A stretch of 64,000 nucleotides of DNA from Hymenobacter ruricola (GCF_015694525.1 NZ_JADQDM010000017.1:1-64000), one strand, 5' to 3'; shown: positions 9,123 to 18,641, counted from the first letter of the stretch. Translations and numbers: made by a program. Notes: a model not told the origin generated them from the letters alone.

Positions 9123-12100
9123 ATGCCGACTGCCGCCGCACCGCGCGACTTCTTCACTCACCGCCTCGAAAGCTCGTTGTTGGGACCGGGCAGTGATACC
9201 TATACCGGCGACCCGGCAACCGAAGTGCTGGATGATTTCCCCTTGCAACGCTATTACACTGGCATTCTCTTCCCGGACCGAGCCGCGGAGCAAGACCCTG
9301 GCACCGACGAGGAAGAATACGCCCGGGCCAATCTGGCCGATGAGCCGGACGAAGCCGATGACAACGAGCCCACCGGTGCCGAAATACACCCCGAGGCCGG
9401 CGTAGCCGCCGATGGCATACCAGCCCCGGTGCCCGCCGATGCCCCCGAGGGCCGGGATGAATATGCCGCCGCCAACCACTACTTCCCGAGCAATTTGGGC
9501 CTGACCTGTTGCGTGCCTGCCGCAGCCGGGCAGCTGCGCGTAACGGTGCGCGGCGCCAGCTACCGGCCCTGGCAGGCGGGCCGCGACCACCTGGCGGTGC
9601 GGCTGGCCCCCAATGAATGGGCGCGCCTGCAAGCGGCCCTTTCCGGAACGCTGCGGCAGAAGCTGGCTTACGACGAGCCGAGCACAACGCTGGCGCTGGT
9701 GGCCGCCCCCAAGGGCAACAGCCGCCGCAACCGCAGCGAGGATTTCGCCGAAGTCGACCGCCTGGGGGCCAAAGCCAGTGAGCTGCGCAACAGCCCCGGC
9801 GTAGCCGCCCTCGACAAGCTGCTGCGCCCCGCCAACCGCCTCTGGCAGCGGCAGCCCTTTGAATGGACGTTTCTGGCCGACCTCAACCAATCGGAGACCA
9901 AATACACCGCCGGGGCCGACGGCCCGGAAGGGCTGGTGTGCTGGGTAAAAACCTACACCGTCGCCGCCGAGCCCCAGCGCGGAGAACCAGCCCGACGCTA
10001 CATTAAACTACTGGTGCATAATGCAATAGAGCAGCATCCGGCGCGCGAGTTCAGCAATGCCAACGAGAAGCTGAACGAAAAAAGCCGCTTCCAGGTAACC
10101 GTAGCGGCGAGTCTACCCGATGGCACCGCACTGCTACCCTACAAGCCCGACTTCAACCGCTTCACGGCCGGCGACCAAGAAGCGGCCATTCTGAATTATC
10201 AATACCGCGACTGCCCTTCCTACGGCATTGGCCACGGGGCGGCGGCGGCATGGGAAGGTAGCCCGGCCAACCCGCCAACGGAGTTACGCTCCACTTTCCT
10301 GCCGACGGTGGACGTGCCCGGCGTGAGCACGGTGCCGCGGCCCGCCGCTACCGCCGCACAAAACCAAGCCATGGTTGAAGTGCTGGACCTGCGCAACCTT
10401 TCGCATTGGGGCAAGGCAGCCTATCCGGCCCAGCGCCTGCAGGAACTCCTGACGTTGTTCCTCGACGAGTACGCCGCCTGGACGCGCCGCCAGGCCGCCG
10501 AAGCCCGCCAGGAGCCCGTGAACGAAGACTGCTACGAGCCGCTGCTGACCAACCAAGCCGAAGCCCTGCACCGGATGCGCCACGCGGTGACGCTGCTGGG
10601 AAGCGACCCGCGCGTGCTCGACGCCTTCCGCCTGGCCAATACGGCCATGCTCTTGCAGATGATAGTATCGGATGACCTGGCTTATGCGGGCGAGCCCAAA
10701 CCCTACGACGATTTTGTGGCGCACCACGCCGCCACGAACTATACCGGGCTGGAAGGGTTTCGCAACCACCCGGGGCGGCGGGCGCGGGGCGGCCATATTC
10801 CGTTCAGCTATCGGCCTTTTCAATTGGCTTTCCTGCTCATCAGCCTCAATTCGGTGACGGTGAATGAGGCGCGGGCGGCGGGAACCGCTACCCAAACGAC
10901 GGCCGACCGGTTGCCCGACCGGGAGCTGGTGGACCTCATCTGGTTTCCGACCGGCGGCGGCAAAACCGAAGCCTACTTAGCCGTAACCGCGCTGGCGATT
11001 ATCTGGCGGCGCTGGCACGGAGGAGAGCGCGGGCAAAAGGGCGTGGCCGTGCTCATGCGCTACACCCTGCGGCTGCTCACGACGCAACAATCAGAGCGGG
11101 CCAGCCGGCTGATGTGCGCGCTGGAATTTCTGCGCACGACGTGGCGGGACGCTACCGGCCGGAAGGTACTCGGCCGCGAGCCGCTCACGCTGGGCTTGTG
11201 GGTGGGCCAGGCCACCACGCCCAACACCCGCGCCGAAGCCGGCCAGGCCTACGAGGACCTGCTGGAAGAAATCCGGCAGACCAATTACCAGCTAAGCCGG
11301 TCCAAAGCGAAGCCCAAAGCGGGGGACTACACCCGCAAACCCAGCTTTCAGAAAAATGTGTTTCAACTGGCCTCGTGTCCGTGGTGCGGCTGCGAAACCA
11401 TCAGCATTCAGCGCGGCCAGTACCACACCGGCTTCGACGCCACCGGCCAACTCACCTGCCTGAACGAGCGCTGCCACTTCGGGCAGCGCGATGCCGCGGG
11501 GCAGGCCACGCACCCAGTGCCAGTGAGCGTGGTGGACGAGGAGCTGTATAAGCACCCGCCGACCCTGCTTTTTGCCACGGTTGATAAGTTTGCCATGCTG
11601 CCGCATAAGGAGAAAGCGGGGCTGTTTTTCCGGCAGGCCGGCACGGCGCCTCCCGGGCTCATCATTCAGGACGAACTGCACCTGTTGAGCGGTCCGCTGG
11701 GGTCGCTCACCGGGTTGTTTGAGCGCGTGGTAAAGGAATTGTGCACCGACCCGCTGGGCCAGCGCCCGCCCAAGATTATTGCTTCGACGGCGACCACCCG
11801 CAACACGGCGGCCCAGGTGCGGGCGTTGTACGACCGGCCGGTGGCCATTTTTCCGCCGGCTGGCATTCGCTACGACGATTCGTTTTTCGCCTACAACACC
11901 GCCGAAAGCCAGCGCCGCCACGTGGGCGTGATGGCCACCGGTAAAACCAACCTCGACATGCAGTTGCAGTTGGTTTCGCTGCTACTGCTGGCCCGCACCG
12001 AGGCCTGGCGCGCCCTGCGGCCCACCTACGCCACCGAGGCCGACGCCCTTGCCCGCCTGGACCGCTACTGGACCCTGGTGCTGTACTACAACAGCCTGCG

Positions 12101-13013
12101 CGACGTGGGCAAAATGTATAACAAAGTCAGTTCGGAGGTTTTTGGCCTGCTGCAGGCCGCGCATCAGCACTGGAACCTGGACGGCCCCGGCCAGCAATGG
12201 CCCTACTACGGCCTGATGAGCCGGACCCGCGAGCTGACCAGCCGCGTGGAAAGCAACAAAATCAAGGACGCGCTGCACGAGCTGGGCGAGCCCCTGAAGC
12301 TGAACGCGGCCGACAGTGAGCAGCGGCGGGTGGTGAGCGGTGTGGATTTGGTACTGGCCAGCAATATGTTGTCGGTGGGCATCGATATTGGCCGCCTGAA
12401 CCTGATGGTGCTGTGCGGACAGCCGCGCAACAGCGCCGAATACATTCAGGCCAGCTCGCGCGTGGCCCGCAACGACCAGGGGCTGGTGTTCAGCCTGCTA
12501 GACGCCAACCGCGCGCGCGAAAAATCCATTTTTGAGCAGTACACCGGCTTCAACCAGACCTACTACAAGCACGTCGAGCCACTCAGCCTGACCCCGTTCA
12601 CGCCCCAAACGCTGGACCGCATGCTCAACAGCCTGCTGGTGACCTGGGTGCGGCACTACAAGGGCCAGCCCGCCGCGGCGTTTGAGCTGGAAATGGCCAC
12701 CGCCCTGGGCGAGCTGCTGGGCGAGCAACTCACCGCCGATTCCGCGCTGGCGGCCAACCTGCAAGCCCGCCTGGCCAACCTGGCCGAAGATTGGCTGGCC
12801 AAAAAGCAGGCCGGCCGGAGCGTGGACAAACCCCTGCACTACAAGAACAAGCGGCACAATACCCCGCTGCTCAGCAAAGAGCCCGGCGAGCCCCACCACC
12901 CCAACTACTGGAACCTGCCCACCTCCATGCGGGAAGTGGACACGGAAACGACGCTGGGCTTCCGGCCCGAAGCCGAGCCCGTGGCCGCCGCGCCCGCCCT
13001 GCCAACCATCTAG
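9123..13013 (+). CDS. drmA: DISARM-type helicase DrmA
   Basis: A 1296-residue superfamily 2 helicase. Walker A is WFPTGGGKTEAYL with Lys614; the Walker B/DExH motif is IIQDELHLLSGPLG near 850; motif III-like is ASTATTRNTAAQ; motifs V/VI are SNMLSVGIDIG and QASSRVARND (about 1110). A zinc-knuckle-like insert, CPWCGCETIS ... CLNERC, lies at about 750-780 between the helicase motifs. The long N-terminal part (about 1-590) has no recognised enzyme motif. DrmA is one of the three core DISARM proteins and acts with DrmB on incoming phage DNA. The gene sits 42 bases after the DrmE-like gene and 22 bases before drmB. A Druantia DruE helicase is the alternative, but there DUF1998 is fused rather than separate. 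Confidence 0.85.
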   Translation: MPTAAAPRDFFTHRLESSLLGPGSDTYTGDPATEVLDDFPLQRYYTGILFPDRAAEQDPGTDEEEYARANLADEPDEADDNEPTGAEIHPEAGVAADGIPAPVPADAPEGRDEYAAANHYFPSNLGLTCCVPAAAGQLRVTVRGASYRPWQAGRDHLAVRLAPNEWARLQAALSGTLRQKLAYDEPSTTLALVAAPKGNSRRNRSEDFAEVDRLGAKASELRNSPGVAALDKLLRPANRLWQRQPFEWTFLADLNQSETKYTAGADGPEGLVCWVKTYTVAAEPQRGEPARRYIKLLVHNAIEQHPAREFSNANEKLNEKSRFQVTVAASLPDGTALLPYKPDFNRFTAGDQEAAILNYQYRDCPSYGIGHGAAAAWEGSPANPPTELRSTFLPTVDVPGVSTVPRPAATAAQNQAMVEVLDLRNLSHWGKAAYPAQRLQELLTLFLDEYAAWTRRQAAEARQEPVNEDCYEPLLTNQAEALHRMRHAVTLLGSDPRVLDAFRLANTAMLLQMIVSDDLAYAGEPKPYDDFVAHHAATNYTGLEGFRNHPGRRARGGHIPFSYRPFQLAFLLISLNSVTVNEARAAGTATQTTADRLPDRELVDLIWFPTGGGKTEAYLAVTALAIIWRRWHGGERGQKGVAVLMRYTLRLLTTQQSERASRLMCALEFLRTTWRDATGRKVLGREPLTLGLWVGQATTPNTRAEAGQAYEDLLEEIRQTNYQLSRSKAKPKAGDYTRKPSFQKNVFQLASCPWCGCETISIQRGQYHTGFDATGQLTCLNERCHFGQRDAAGQATHPVPVSVVDEELYKHPPTLLFATVDKFAMLPHKEKAGLFFRQAGTAPPGLIIQDELHLLSGPLGSLTGLFERVVKELCTDPLGQRPPKIIASTATTRNTAAQVRALYDRPVAIFPPAGIRYDDSFFAYNTAESQRRHVGVMATGKTNLDMQLQLVSLLLLARTEAWRALRPTYATEADALARLDRYWTLVLYYNSLRDVGKMYNKVSSEVFGLLQAAHQHWNLDGPGQQWPYYGLMSRTRELTSRVESNKIKDALHELGEPLKLNAADSEQRRVVSGVDLVLASNMLSVGIDIGRLNLMVLCGQPRNSAEYIQASSRVARNDQGLVFSLLDANRAREKSIFEQYTGFNQTYYKHVEPLSLTPFTPQTLDRMLNSLLVTWVRHYKGQPAAAFELEMATALGELLGEQLTADSALAANLQARLANLAEDWLAKKQAGRSVDKPLHYKNKRHNTPLLSKEPGEPHHPNYWNLPTSMREVDTETTLGFRPEAEPVAAAPALPTI

Positions 13014-13035
13014 CGACTTTCTTTTTTGCCAACCG

Positions 13036-15096
13036 ATGCCTGCCACTGATTCCTTACAAACCCGCAAGCTGTGCAGCGCCTATGGCGGCGTGGGCTCGCT
13101 CATTGAGTCGCGCCTGGGAGCCCTGCGCATCCTGCCCGCCAACGAATGGCCTTACCTGCGCGGCCAGAACCCCCGCGCCTACCGCGAGGAAAACCGCCTG
13201 AACGATATGCGGCTCCTGGCCCGCCTGCGCTGCCTGTTCCCGGAACTGCGCCGCCTGGCCCGTATGCCCTCCAACCCACCGCTGGCATTTGCGGGCGCCC
13301 CCAGCCGGCCCCGGGTGGCCGTGGATTTTTTCCCGAAGTGGATGTACTGCCCCAGCTGCGCCCGCTTCGACCACCACGCCAACTGGCGCCGGCAATGGTA
13401 CCTGACGGCCACCCGCAAGACGGCTTTTGAAGTAAGCCGCTTTGAGGACGCGCCGCGCTGCGACTACTGTTTCCACAACGACAAGCTGAGCGGCCCGGCC
13501 CGCTGGCAAACGCTGGAGCAGGTGCGCTTCGTGATGACTTCGCCGGCCGGCAGCATTGCCGATGTGCCGTGGCCACACTGGGCGCTGCGGCATCGGCAGG
13601 AAAAAGAAGCGACGGCTCCTGAAATGATGGCCGATGATGCAAACGCGCCCGATGAAGCCGGGGAAGCCAGCACCACCACGCTGGCCATGCGGCGGGACGT
13701 GCCCAAAGGCACGGAGCTGTACTACCGCACATCGGGCCGCCTCAACGACCTCAAAGGCATCACCATTGAGGCGCGGCGACGGCTGGCTGATGGCGGCACC
13801 GAGCGCCTGGGCAGCGCCACGCTGGCGGGCTTGTTTGGCCTGCGGGTGCCGGAAACCGATATGGAGGAGTACGGCGTGGCGCGCCCCCGCCGTGGCGTGC
13901 CAATGAAACCGGTGCTGCGTGCCAGCAACAGCGTGTACTACCCACACATCGTGCAAAGCCTCTACCTGCCAGGCGAGCAGCCGGAGGTAGTGGGGGCCGA
14001 AGCGGATGGTCCTTCGACCATCCGCTTCGGCCTTACACCGGAAATGGCGCAAGTCCTTAAGGAAAACCACGAGGACGAGATGCCGGTGCACCGCAACCTG
14101 AACCGGTTGCTGACCAAACACGGCATTGAGCTGAGCCCGGAGCAATTTGAGCAACTCCGCGCCGCCGATTTTATCGTTCCGGAGCCCATTTCCGCTATGC
14201 CGCCCGTGCCCGAAGCCAGTCAGCCGGGGGAGGAAGACTATCGCCGGGCCGAATACCGCTACCTCACCACGGAAGCCACCCCAGCGGATTCCAAGGAGCT
14301 CCTGCTGCGCCCGCTCGATTTGGCGGTCCAGCTGCCCGGTCTGGGGCCGGCCTGGCAGCTGGACCGCCTGAAAATGACGGCTGTGCAAACCTCTTATACC
14401 CGGCAGCAGCCGCTGGACCGGGATGCCATTCTGACGCAGGATGAGAAAGGCAGCCCGCTGAGCATCCGCCGGCGTTTCACCTTCAAGTACGGTCTCAAAA
14501 CCCACACCCTGCTCGGCGTGGAAAGCTACGGAGAAGGCCTGTTCTTTACCCTGGATGCCGAACGGCTGCAGCAGTGGGAAAACAAGCCGGCCGTGTTGAA
14601 AAGGCTCGACCAATTACTGGCCAACCAGAAAGCCTTGTCGGCGGGCTCGCCGGGCGCAGCGCGCAAAGCCACGGCCCGCTTCGTGCTGCTGCACACGCTC
14701 AGCCACCTGCTGGTGCGTGAGCTGGAGTTTCAGTGCGGCTATCCAGCCACCTCCTTGCAGGAACGGCTGTACGTAGGACCGGGGATGCAGGGCCTGCTCA
14801 TCTATACCATTGCCGGGTCGGAGGGCTCGTATGGCGGGCTGGTATCGCTGGGCCGCACCGGCAAGCTGCCCGGCTTGCTAAAATCGGCCCTGCACCGGGC
14901 CACCGACTGCGCGGCCGACCCCATTTGCTGGCACACCGATGCACAGGGCCAGGGCGTGGGCGGGCTCAACATGGCCGCTTGCGCGGCCTGCGCGCTGCTG
15001 CCCGAAACCTCGTGCGAGGAGTTCAATTCGCTGCTGGACCGCCGGCTGGTGGTTGACAAAGACTTCGGCTATTTCCGCGAGTTGCTACACCAATAG
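13036..15096 (+). CDS. drmB: DISARM-type DUF1998 protein DrmB
   Basis: A 686-residue protein; ATG at 13036 follows drmA by 22 bases and gives the conserved-looking start MPATDSLQTRKLCSAYGGVGSLI. Two CxxC pairs (FFPKWMYCPSCARFDHH and RCDYCFHN, residues about 97-150) suggest a zinc site. The C-terminal third is a DUF1998 domain: FVLLHTLSHLLVRELEFQCG near 546, SYGGLVSLGRTGKL, and the terminal cysteine cluster MAACAACALLPETSCEEF (about 638-655). DrmB partners the DrmA helicase in DISARM and is needed for DNA binding by the complex; this is family knowledge, not seen here. No catalytic motif is evident. Confidence 0.85.
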   Translation: MPATDSLQTRKLCSAYGGVGSLIESRLGALRILPANEWPYLRGQNPRAYREENRLNDMRLLARLRCLFPELRRLARMPSNPPLAFAGAPSRPRVAVDFFPKWMYCPSCARFDHHANWRRQWYLTATRKTAFEVSRFEDAPRCDYCFHNDKLSGPARWQTLEQVRFVMTSPAGSIADVPWPHWALRHRQEKEATAPEMMADDANAPDEAGEASTTTLAMRRDVPKGTELYYRTSGRLNDLKGITIEARRRLADGGTERLGSATLAGLFGLRVPETDMEEYGVARPRRGVPMKPVLRASNSVYYPHIVQSLYLPGEQPEVVGAEADGPSTIRFGLTPEMAQVLKENHEDEMPVHRNLNRLLTKHGIELSPEQFEQLRAADFIVPEPISAMPPVPEASQPGEEDYRRAEYRYLTTEATPADSKELLLRPLDLAVQLPGLGPAWQLDRLKMTAVQTSYTRQQPLDRDAILTQDEKGSPLSIRRRFTFKYGLKTHTLLGVESYGEGLFFTLDAERLQQWENKPAVLKRLDQLLANQKALSAGSPGAARKATARFVLLHTLSHLLVRELEFQCGYPATSLQERLYVGPGMQGLLIYTIAGSEGSYGGLVSLGRTGKLPGLLKSALHRATDCAADPICWHTDAQGQGVGGLNMAACAACALLPETSCEEFNSLLDRRLVVDKDFGYFRELLHQ

Positions 15097-15115
15097 CTTC
15101 ACCTATCGTACGCGC

Positions 15116-17953
15116 ATGCCCCTCGTCGAAACCCCGCTCCTGCTCGGCCGCGATGCCGCTGGCCGCCTTGCTTACGGAGCGGGGCCGGGTGTGGGCATGG
15201 CCTTCATTGAAGGATATTTTCCGCAGGCGCAACGGGTGCTACGGATAGCGACGGCGTACTTCACGCTACGGGGCTACCAGCTGGGCCGGGAGCACATTGC
15301 GCAGCCTGCCCAGTTGCGCATTTTAGTGGGCCACTCCGAGGAGAAACACGCTTACGAGGCCGTGGTGGACGAGATACTTGCCGAGCTCGGACAGTGCCAG
15401 ACCGACCTGATGCGTACCGTAGCCGACTTGCTGCAGCGCATCCGCACCGGGCAGTTTTTTATTCGGGAAGCCCGCTCCATGCGCGTGCCCTTTCACTGCA
15501 AGTTTTACCTGATTGACGAGCAGGTGCTGTGGCACGGCTCCTGCAACTACACCTACAAAGGGCTGAAAATAGCAGCCGAGCAGGCCAGCGCCAGCCATGA
15601 GTCAGTTGAAATACAGGCTTGGATTACCTGGTACGACGAGGTGGCGGCGCAAGCGCACGATTTGCTGCGCGAGCTGGAAGAGCGGCTGAACAAGTGGTAC
15701 CTCCTGGCTACTCCGTTTGAAGCTTACCTCAAGATGCTGCAGTTGCTCGACCATTTGCCCGAGTTGCCGCAACGGCCTGGCGTTTATCCACCCACTTTTT
15801 ACCAGCGTGGGGTTATTGCTCGGGCACTGCGCCAAGAGCGGCAATACGGTGGAGCCTTGATAGTGGCGGCCACTGGCTTGGGCAAAACCATTATCGGAGC
15901 CGAAATAGCCGAGCGTTTGCAACTGGCTGGGCACATCAAACGAACCGTATTGATTGCCCCGGCGGGGGTAAAGCGCGAGTGGCATCAGCAGCTGGCGGGC
16001 CGCGATGTGAATTATAGCTTCTACACCTCGCAGGTCATTTTTCGTGACACCTCCGACCAGCCTCACCACCGCATATATGAGCTGGAGCAGGAAATTCAGC
16101 GGGCCGACCAACACACGCTGCTTCTGATTGACGAAGCGCACTTCTACCGCAACCAGTTGCTGGTAGATGAGTCGGAGCGCCGGGCCATCCGCAGCCGGGT
16201 GTACGAGCGCATCCGGCCGCTGCTGGCCAATGGGGCCCGCGTGGTGCTGCTCACGGCCACCGTATACGGCACCAGCCTGAAAAACCTCGACAGCCTGCTG
16301 CACTTGCTCCCGCCGCAGCACGATACTGCCACCGGCACCAGTCAGCCCTGGAAGGCTACTTCGGCCGAAAAGTTCTTGCACCTGCCGGTGGTAACGGTGC
16401 TGGGCCTGCCGCACGTGCTGCGCCTGGCCAATGAGCGCGGCGACGTGGATGAGCACGGCCGGACGTTCATCCAATTTGCCCACGAGCGGCGCTACCTGCC
16501 TCCCTTCCTACGGCTGCGCACCGAAACCTACCGCTTGCTGCTACAGCCCGAAATGGAGCAGGCCGCCGACGCCCGCTGCTTTGACCAGCAGTACAAAGTC
16601 ATGCAGTCGTTTTTTGTCGATGAGGTGGCCCAAACCCAAGTGGGCCTGACCGACGCCGTGTACAACAGTACGCTGGGCAGTTGGCTGAGCTCACCGGCCG
16701 CGGTAGCGGTGTCGTTGGACAAAAACCTGCATTCGCTGGGAGCCGATGGCCAGCGTCCCGCCGGGAAGCGCCCGCGCCGAGGAGCAGCCAAATATGAGTC
16801 TCCTTTATTTCTACCAGCCGATGAGCGTGGCAAGTACCTTGAGCCACTACTGACGGTTTTTCGAGGCAGCGGAATAGCCCGGGATGCCAAATACCAACTG
16901 CTGGCTGGCATCGTGGCGCGCCACTGCGTGGCCACGCGTGGCAAGGTGCTGATTTTCGTCAACCGCTTGTCTACAGCAATTTACTTAAAACAGGCTTTGC
17001 GCCAAGAGTTTGCTGATGTGCGAGTGGGCTGCACGGTGGTAAGCAGCCGGGGCGTGGTGCGGCTAGCTTCGGCCGACTTGCGTAGCGCCGAGCTGCGCGG
17101 GTTTTCGCCCAAGTCGCACTACCCATCTACCGGCCCTGATAAGTACGAAGTGCTGATTTGCACCGATGCCGACGGCGTGGGGGTCAATCTGCAGGACTGT
17201 GCCACCGTCGTCAACTACGACCCACCCGGTGGGGCCGATGTGCTGTTTCAGCGCGTGGGGCGGATACTGCGCATGACGACGGCACCTGACCGTGACGTGC
17301 ACGTGTACACCTTGCTCCCCACTATCCTTGAAGAAACAACCAACGAAAGCCGGCTAGCCCAGAGCATTCGCCGGTTATTTGAACGAATGACGCAGCGCCA
17401 CGAGAAATCACGGGGTATCATGGGGTCGGCGGCCTTTACAAGCAGCCCACGAGTGGATATTGCCCTGAACGGCGACATCGATGCCCTCCACTTTGTGAGG
17501 CAAGATGAGCTGCTGACCGAGGTAGGCGGCTCAGGCGCAGCATCTTTTCTGACCCACAGCGCCACCCTAGAAAAACACCGGGCTCAAGCCAGCCAGCTCC
17601 CCGCATATTTATTGAGCACAAAGCTGTATGCCCGGGCCCAGCACCGAGTTGTCGTACTGATTCGGCAGGGCCCCTCTTACCGGTTGATTTGTTATAACTA
17701 TCGGCAGCAACAGTTAGAGAGTTTTCAGGATTGGGAGCTGCTTGATTGGATAAGATGCGACAGCGCCGCACTGAAAGCTCCCGTGCCGGCTGAACAGGTA
17801 GAACATGCCGCGAACGAGGCAGTACAACGATGGGCCACCGAACAGCAATGCAGCATAGAGGACATCACCAAGCTTAGCGCAGTGTATCTGCTACCTGCTA
17901 ATGCCAGAGCTAACCAAGTACGGCAGCTTATCAGCAGATTGGCTAAGTCTTAG
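15116..17953 (+). CDS. PLD-nuclease/DEAH-helicase fusion protein
   Basis: A 945-residue protein; ATG at 15116 lies 19 bases after the drmB stop. Residues 1-195 are a phospholipase D-like nuclease with a single HKD motif (H127-x-K129-x4-D134, in FHCKFYLIDEQVLWHGSCNY), so it probably works as a dimer. From about 225 follows an SF2 helicase: AATGLGKTII with Lys257, LLIDEAHFYR near 338, LLTATVYGTS, ICTDADGVGVNLQDC and FQRVGRILRM near 712. In known DISARM loci a separate small PLD protein (DrmC) and, in class 1, a separate SNF2-like helicase (DrmD) occur; here both activities are in one chain. The base composition is visibly more AT-rich than in drmA/drmB, which may mean a different origin. Confidence 0.85.
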   Translation: MPLVETPLLLGRDAAGRLAYGAGPGVGMAFIEGYFPQAQRVLRIATAYFTLRGYQLGREHIAQPAQLRILVGHSEEKHAYEAVVDEILAELGQCQTDLMRTVADLLQRIRTGQFFIREARSMRVPFHCKFYLIDEQVLWHGSCNYTYKGLKIAAEQASASHESVEIQAWITWYDEVAAQAHDLLRELEERLNKWYLLATPFEAYLKMLQLLDHLPELPQRPGVYPPTFYQRGVIARALRQERQYGGALIVAATGLGKTIIGAEIAERLQLAGHIKRTVLIAPAGVKREWHQQLAGRDVNYSFYTSQVIFRDTSDQPHHRIYELEQEIQRADQHTLLLIDEAHFYRNQLLVDESERRAIRSRVYERIRPLLANGARVVLLTATVYGTSLKNLDSLLHLLPPQHDTATGTSQPWKATSAEKFLHLPVVTVLGLPHVLRLANERGDVDEHGRTFIQFAHERRYLPPFLRLRTETYRLLLQPEMEQAADARCFDQQYKVMQSFFVDEVAQTQVGLTDAVYNSTLGSWLSSPAAVAVSLDKNLHSLGADGQRPAGKRPRRGAAKYESPLFLPADERGKYLEPLLTVFRGSGIARDAKYQLLAGIVARHCVATRGKVLIFVNRLSTAIYLKQALRQEFADVRVGCTVVSSRGVVRLASADLRSAELRGFSPKSHYPSTGPDKYEVLICTDADGVGVNLQDCATVVNYDPPGGADVLFQRVGRILRMTTAPDRDVHVYTLLPTILEETTNESRLAQSIRRLFERMTQRHEKSRGIMGSAAFTSSPRVDIALNGDIDALHFVRQDELLTEVGGSGAASFLTHSATLEKHRAQASQLPAYLLSTKLYARAQHRVVVLIRQGPSYRLICYNYRQQQLESFQDWELLDWIRCDSAALKAPVPAEQVEHAANEAVQRWATEQQCSIEDITKLSAVYLLPANARANQVRQLISRLAKS

Positions 17954-18134
17954 CTGTAACGAACGACAGCTAGCTGCACAGTTACCAAGGATGAATTGGC
18001 ACGCCCATTTACGAAAATGAGGAAAACCGATATGACAGCTATTGCGAACTGAAATTACCACTTAGTAGAACTTATCAAGGGAAATTGCCATGCTAGTGCA
18101 TACTCTTATCTAATATTTCAGCCATCCATCAACT

Positions 18135-18156
18135 GTAGGCCCCACCGTAGGCCCCA
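18135..18156. repeat. tandem GTAGGCCCCA direct repeat next to tRNA-Gly
   Basis: GTAGGCCCCA occurs at 18135-18144 and again at 18147-18156. On the + strand one frame reads TVGPTVGPKTKTAT followed by a stop, which resembles the tails of some Bacteroidota phage-type integrases. No other integrase sequence is present. It lies between the defence operon and the 3' end of the tRNA gene, where integrated elements often end. Confidence 0.5.
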
Positions 18157-18162
18157 AAACCA

Positions 18163-18198
18163 AAACAGCCACCTAGCGCCCCGGCTAAATGGCTGTTT
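18163..18198 (-). terminator. probable terminator of tRNA-Gly
   Basis: AAACAGCCA (18163-18171) pairs with TGGCTGTTT (18190-18198), a 9-bp stem with an 18-base loop. Read on the minus strand just past the tRNA, the second arm runs into TTTTGGTTTTGG. It may also stop transcription coming from the helicase gene. Confidence 0.55.
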
Positions 18199-18205
18199 CT
18201 GAATG

Positions 18206-18278
18206 AGCGAGAAACGAGGTTCGAACTCGCGACCCTCAGCTTGGGAAGCTGATGCTCTACCAACTGAGCTACTCTCGC
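18206..18278 (-). tRNA. tRNA-Gly (anticodon CCC)
   Basis: The minus strand folds as a cloverleaf: acceptor GCGAGAG, D arm AGCTCAGTTGGTAGAGC, anticodon stem TCAGC/GCTGA enclosing TTCCCAA, and T arm with GGTTCGAAC-type sequence (GAGTTCGAACCTC). The loop places CCC at positions 34-36, reading GGG glycine codons. No CCA is encoded, as is usual in this phylum. Its 3' end faces the defence operon. Confidence 0.93.
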
Positions 18279-18371
18279 GGGGTGACTTGGTGATACGAAA
18301 TTACGCCAAAGAACCGGATTCGCAACCGGGGCCCAACCCCGCCTTCCGGGCCCGCGTAAGAACCAGACACG

Positions 18372-18641
18372 ATGCCTACCCCACCGCTCCCGCCCGCTAC
18401 GCGCCGTTTGGTTGGCCTGCTGCTCATGCTGAGCGGGGGGCTGCTGGGCCTGGGGATGCTGCTGAAAGTGTACGTGGCCGTGTACATGTGGTACGCCGGC
18501 GGCAGCCAGAGCCCGCAGGCCCTGCTGCTCTCGGCCTACCTAGTGGGCCTGCTGGCCAGCGGCCTGCTGGTGCGCATGGGCCTGCAAATGCGCCGCGGCG
18601 ACGGCGACCACCGCGACCCCAACGCCAACGAGATGCTGTAA
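18372..18641 (+). CDS. small two-helix membrane protein
   Basis: An 89-residue protein with two hydrophobic helices (about 12-37, VGLLLMLSGGLLGLGMLLKVYVAVYM, and 50-71, ALLLSAYLVGLLASGLLVRMGL) and a polar C-terminal tail. It sits 29 bases before the acetyltransferase gene, perhaps in one transcript. The family is not recognised; a function cannot be stated. Confidence 0.6.
   Translation: MPTPPLPPATRRLVGLLLMLSGGLLGLGMLLKVYVAVYMWYAGGSQSPQALLLSAYLVGLLASGLLVRMGLQMRRGDGDHRDPNANEML

Noticed and set aside
13054-14613. 519-codon open frame on the minus strand
   Set aside because: Antisense to drmB, whose DUF1998 and CxxC motifs are clear.
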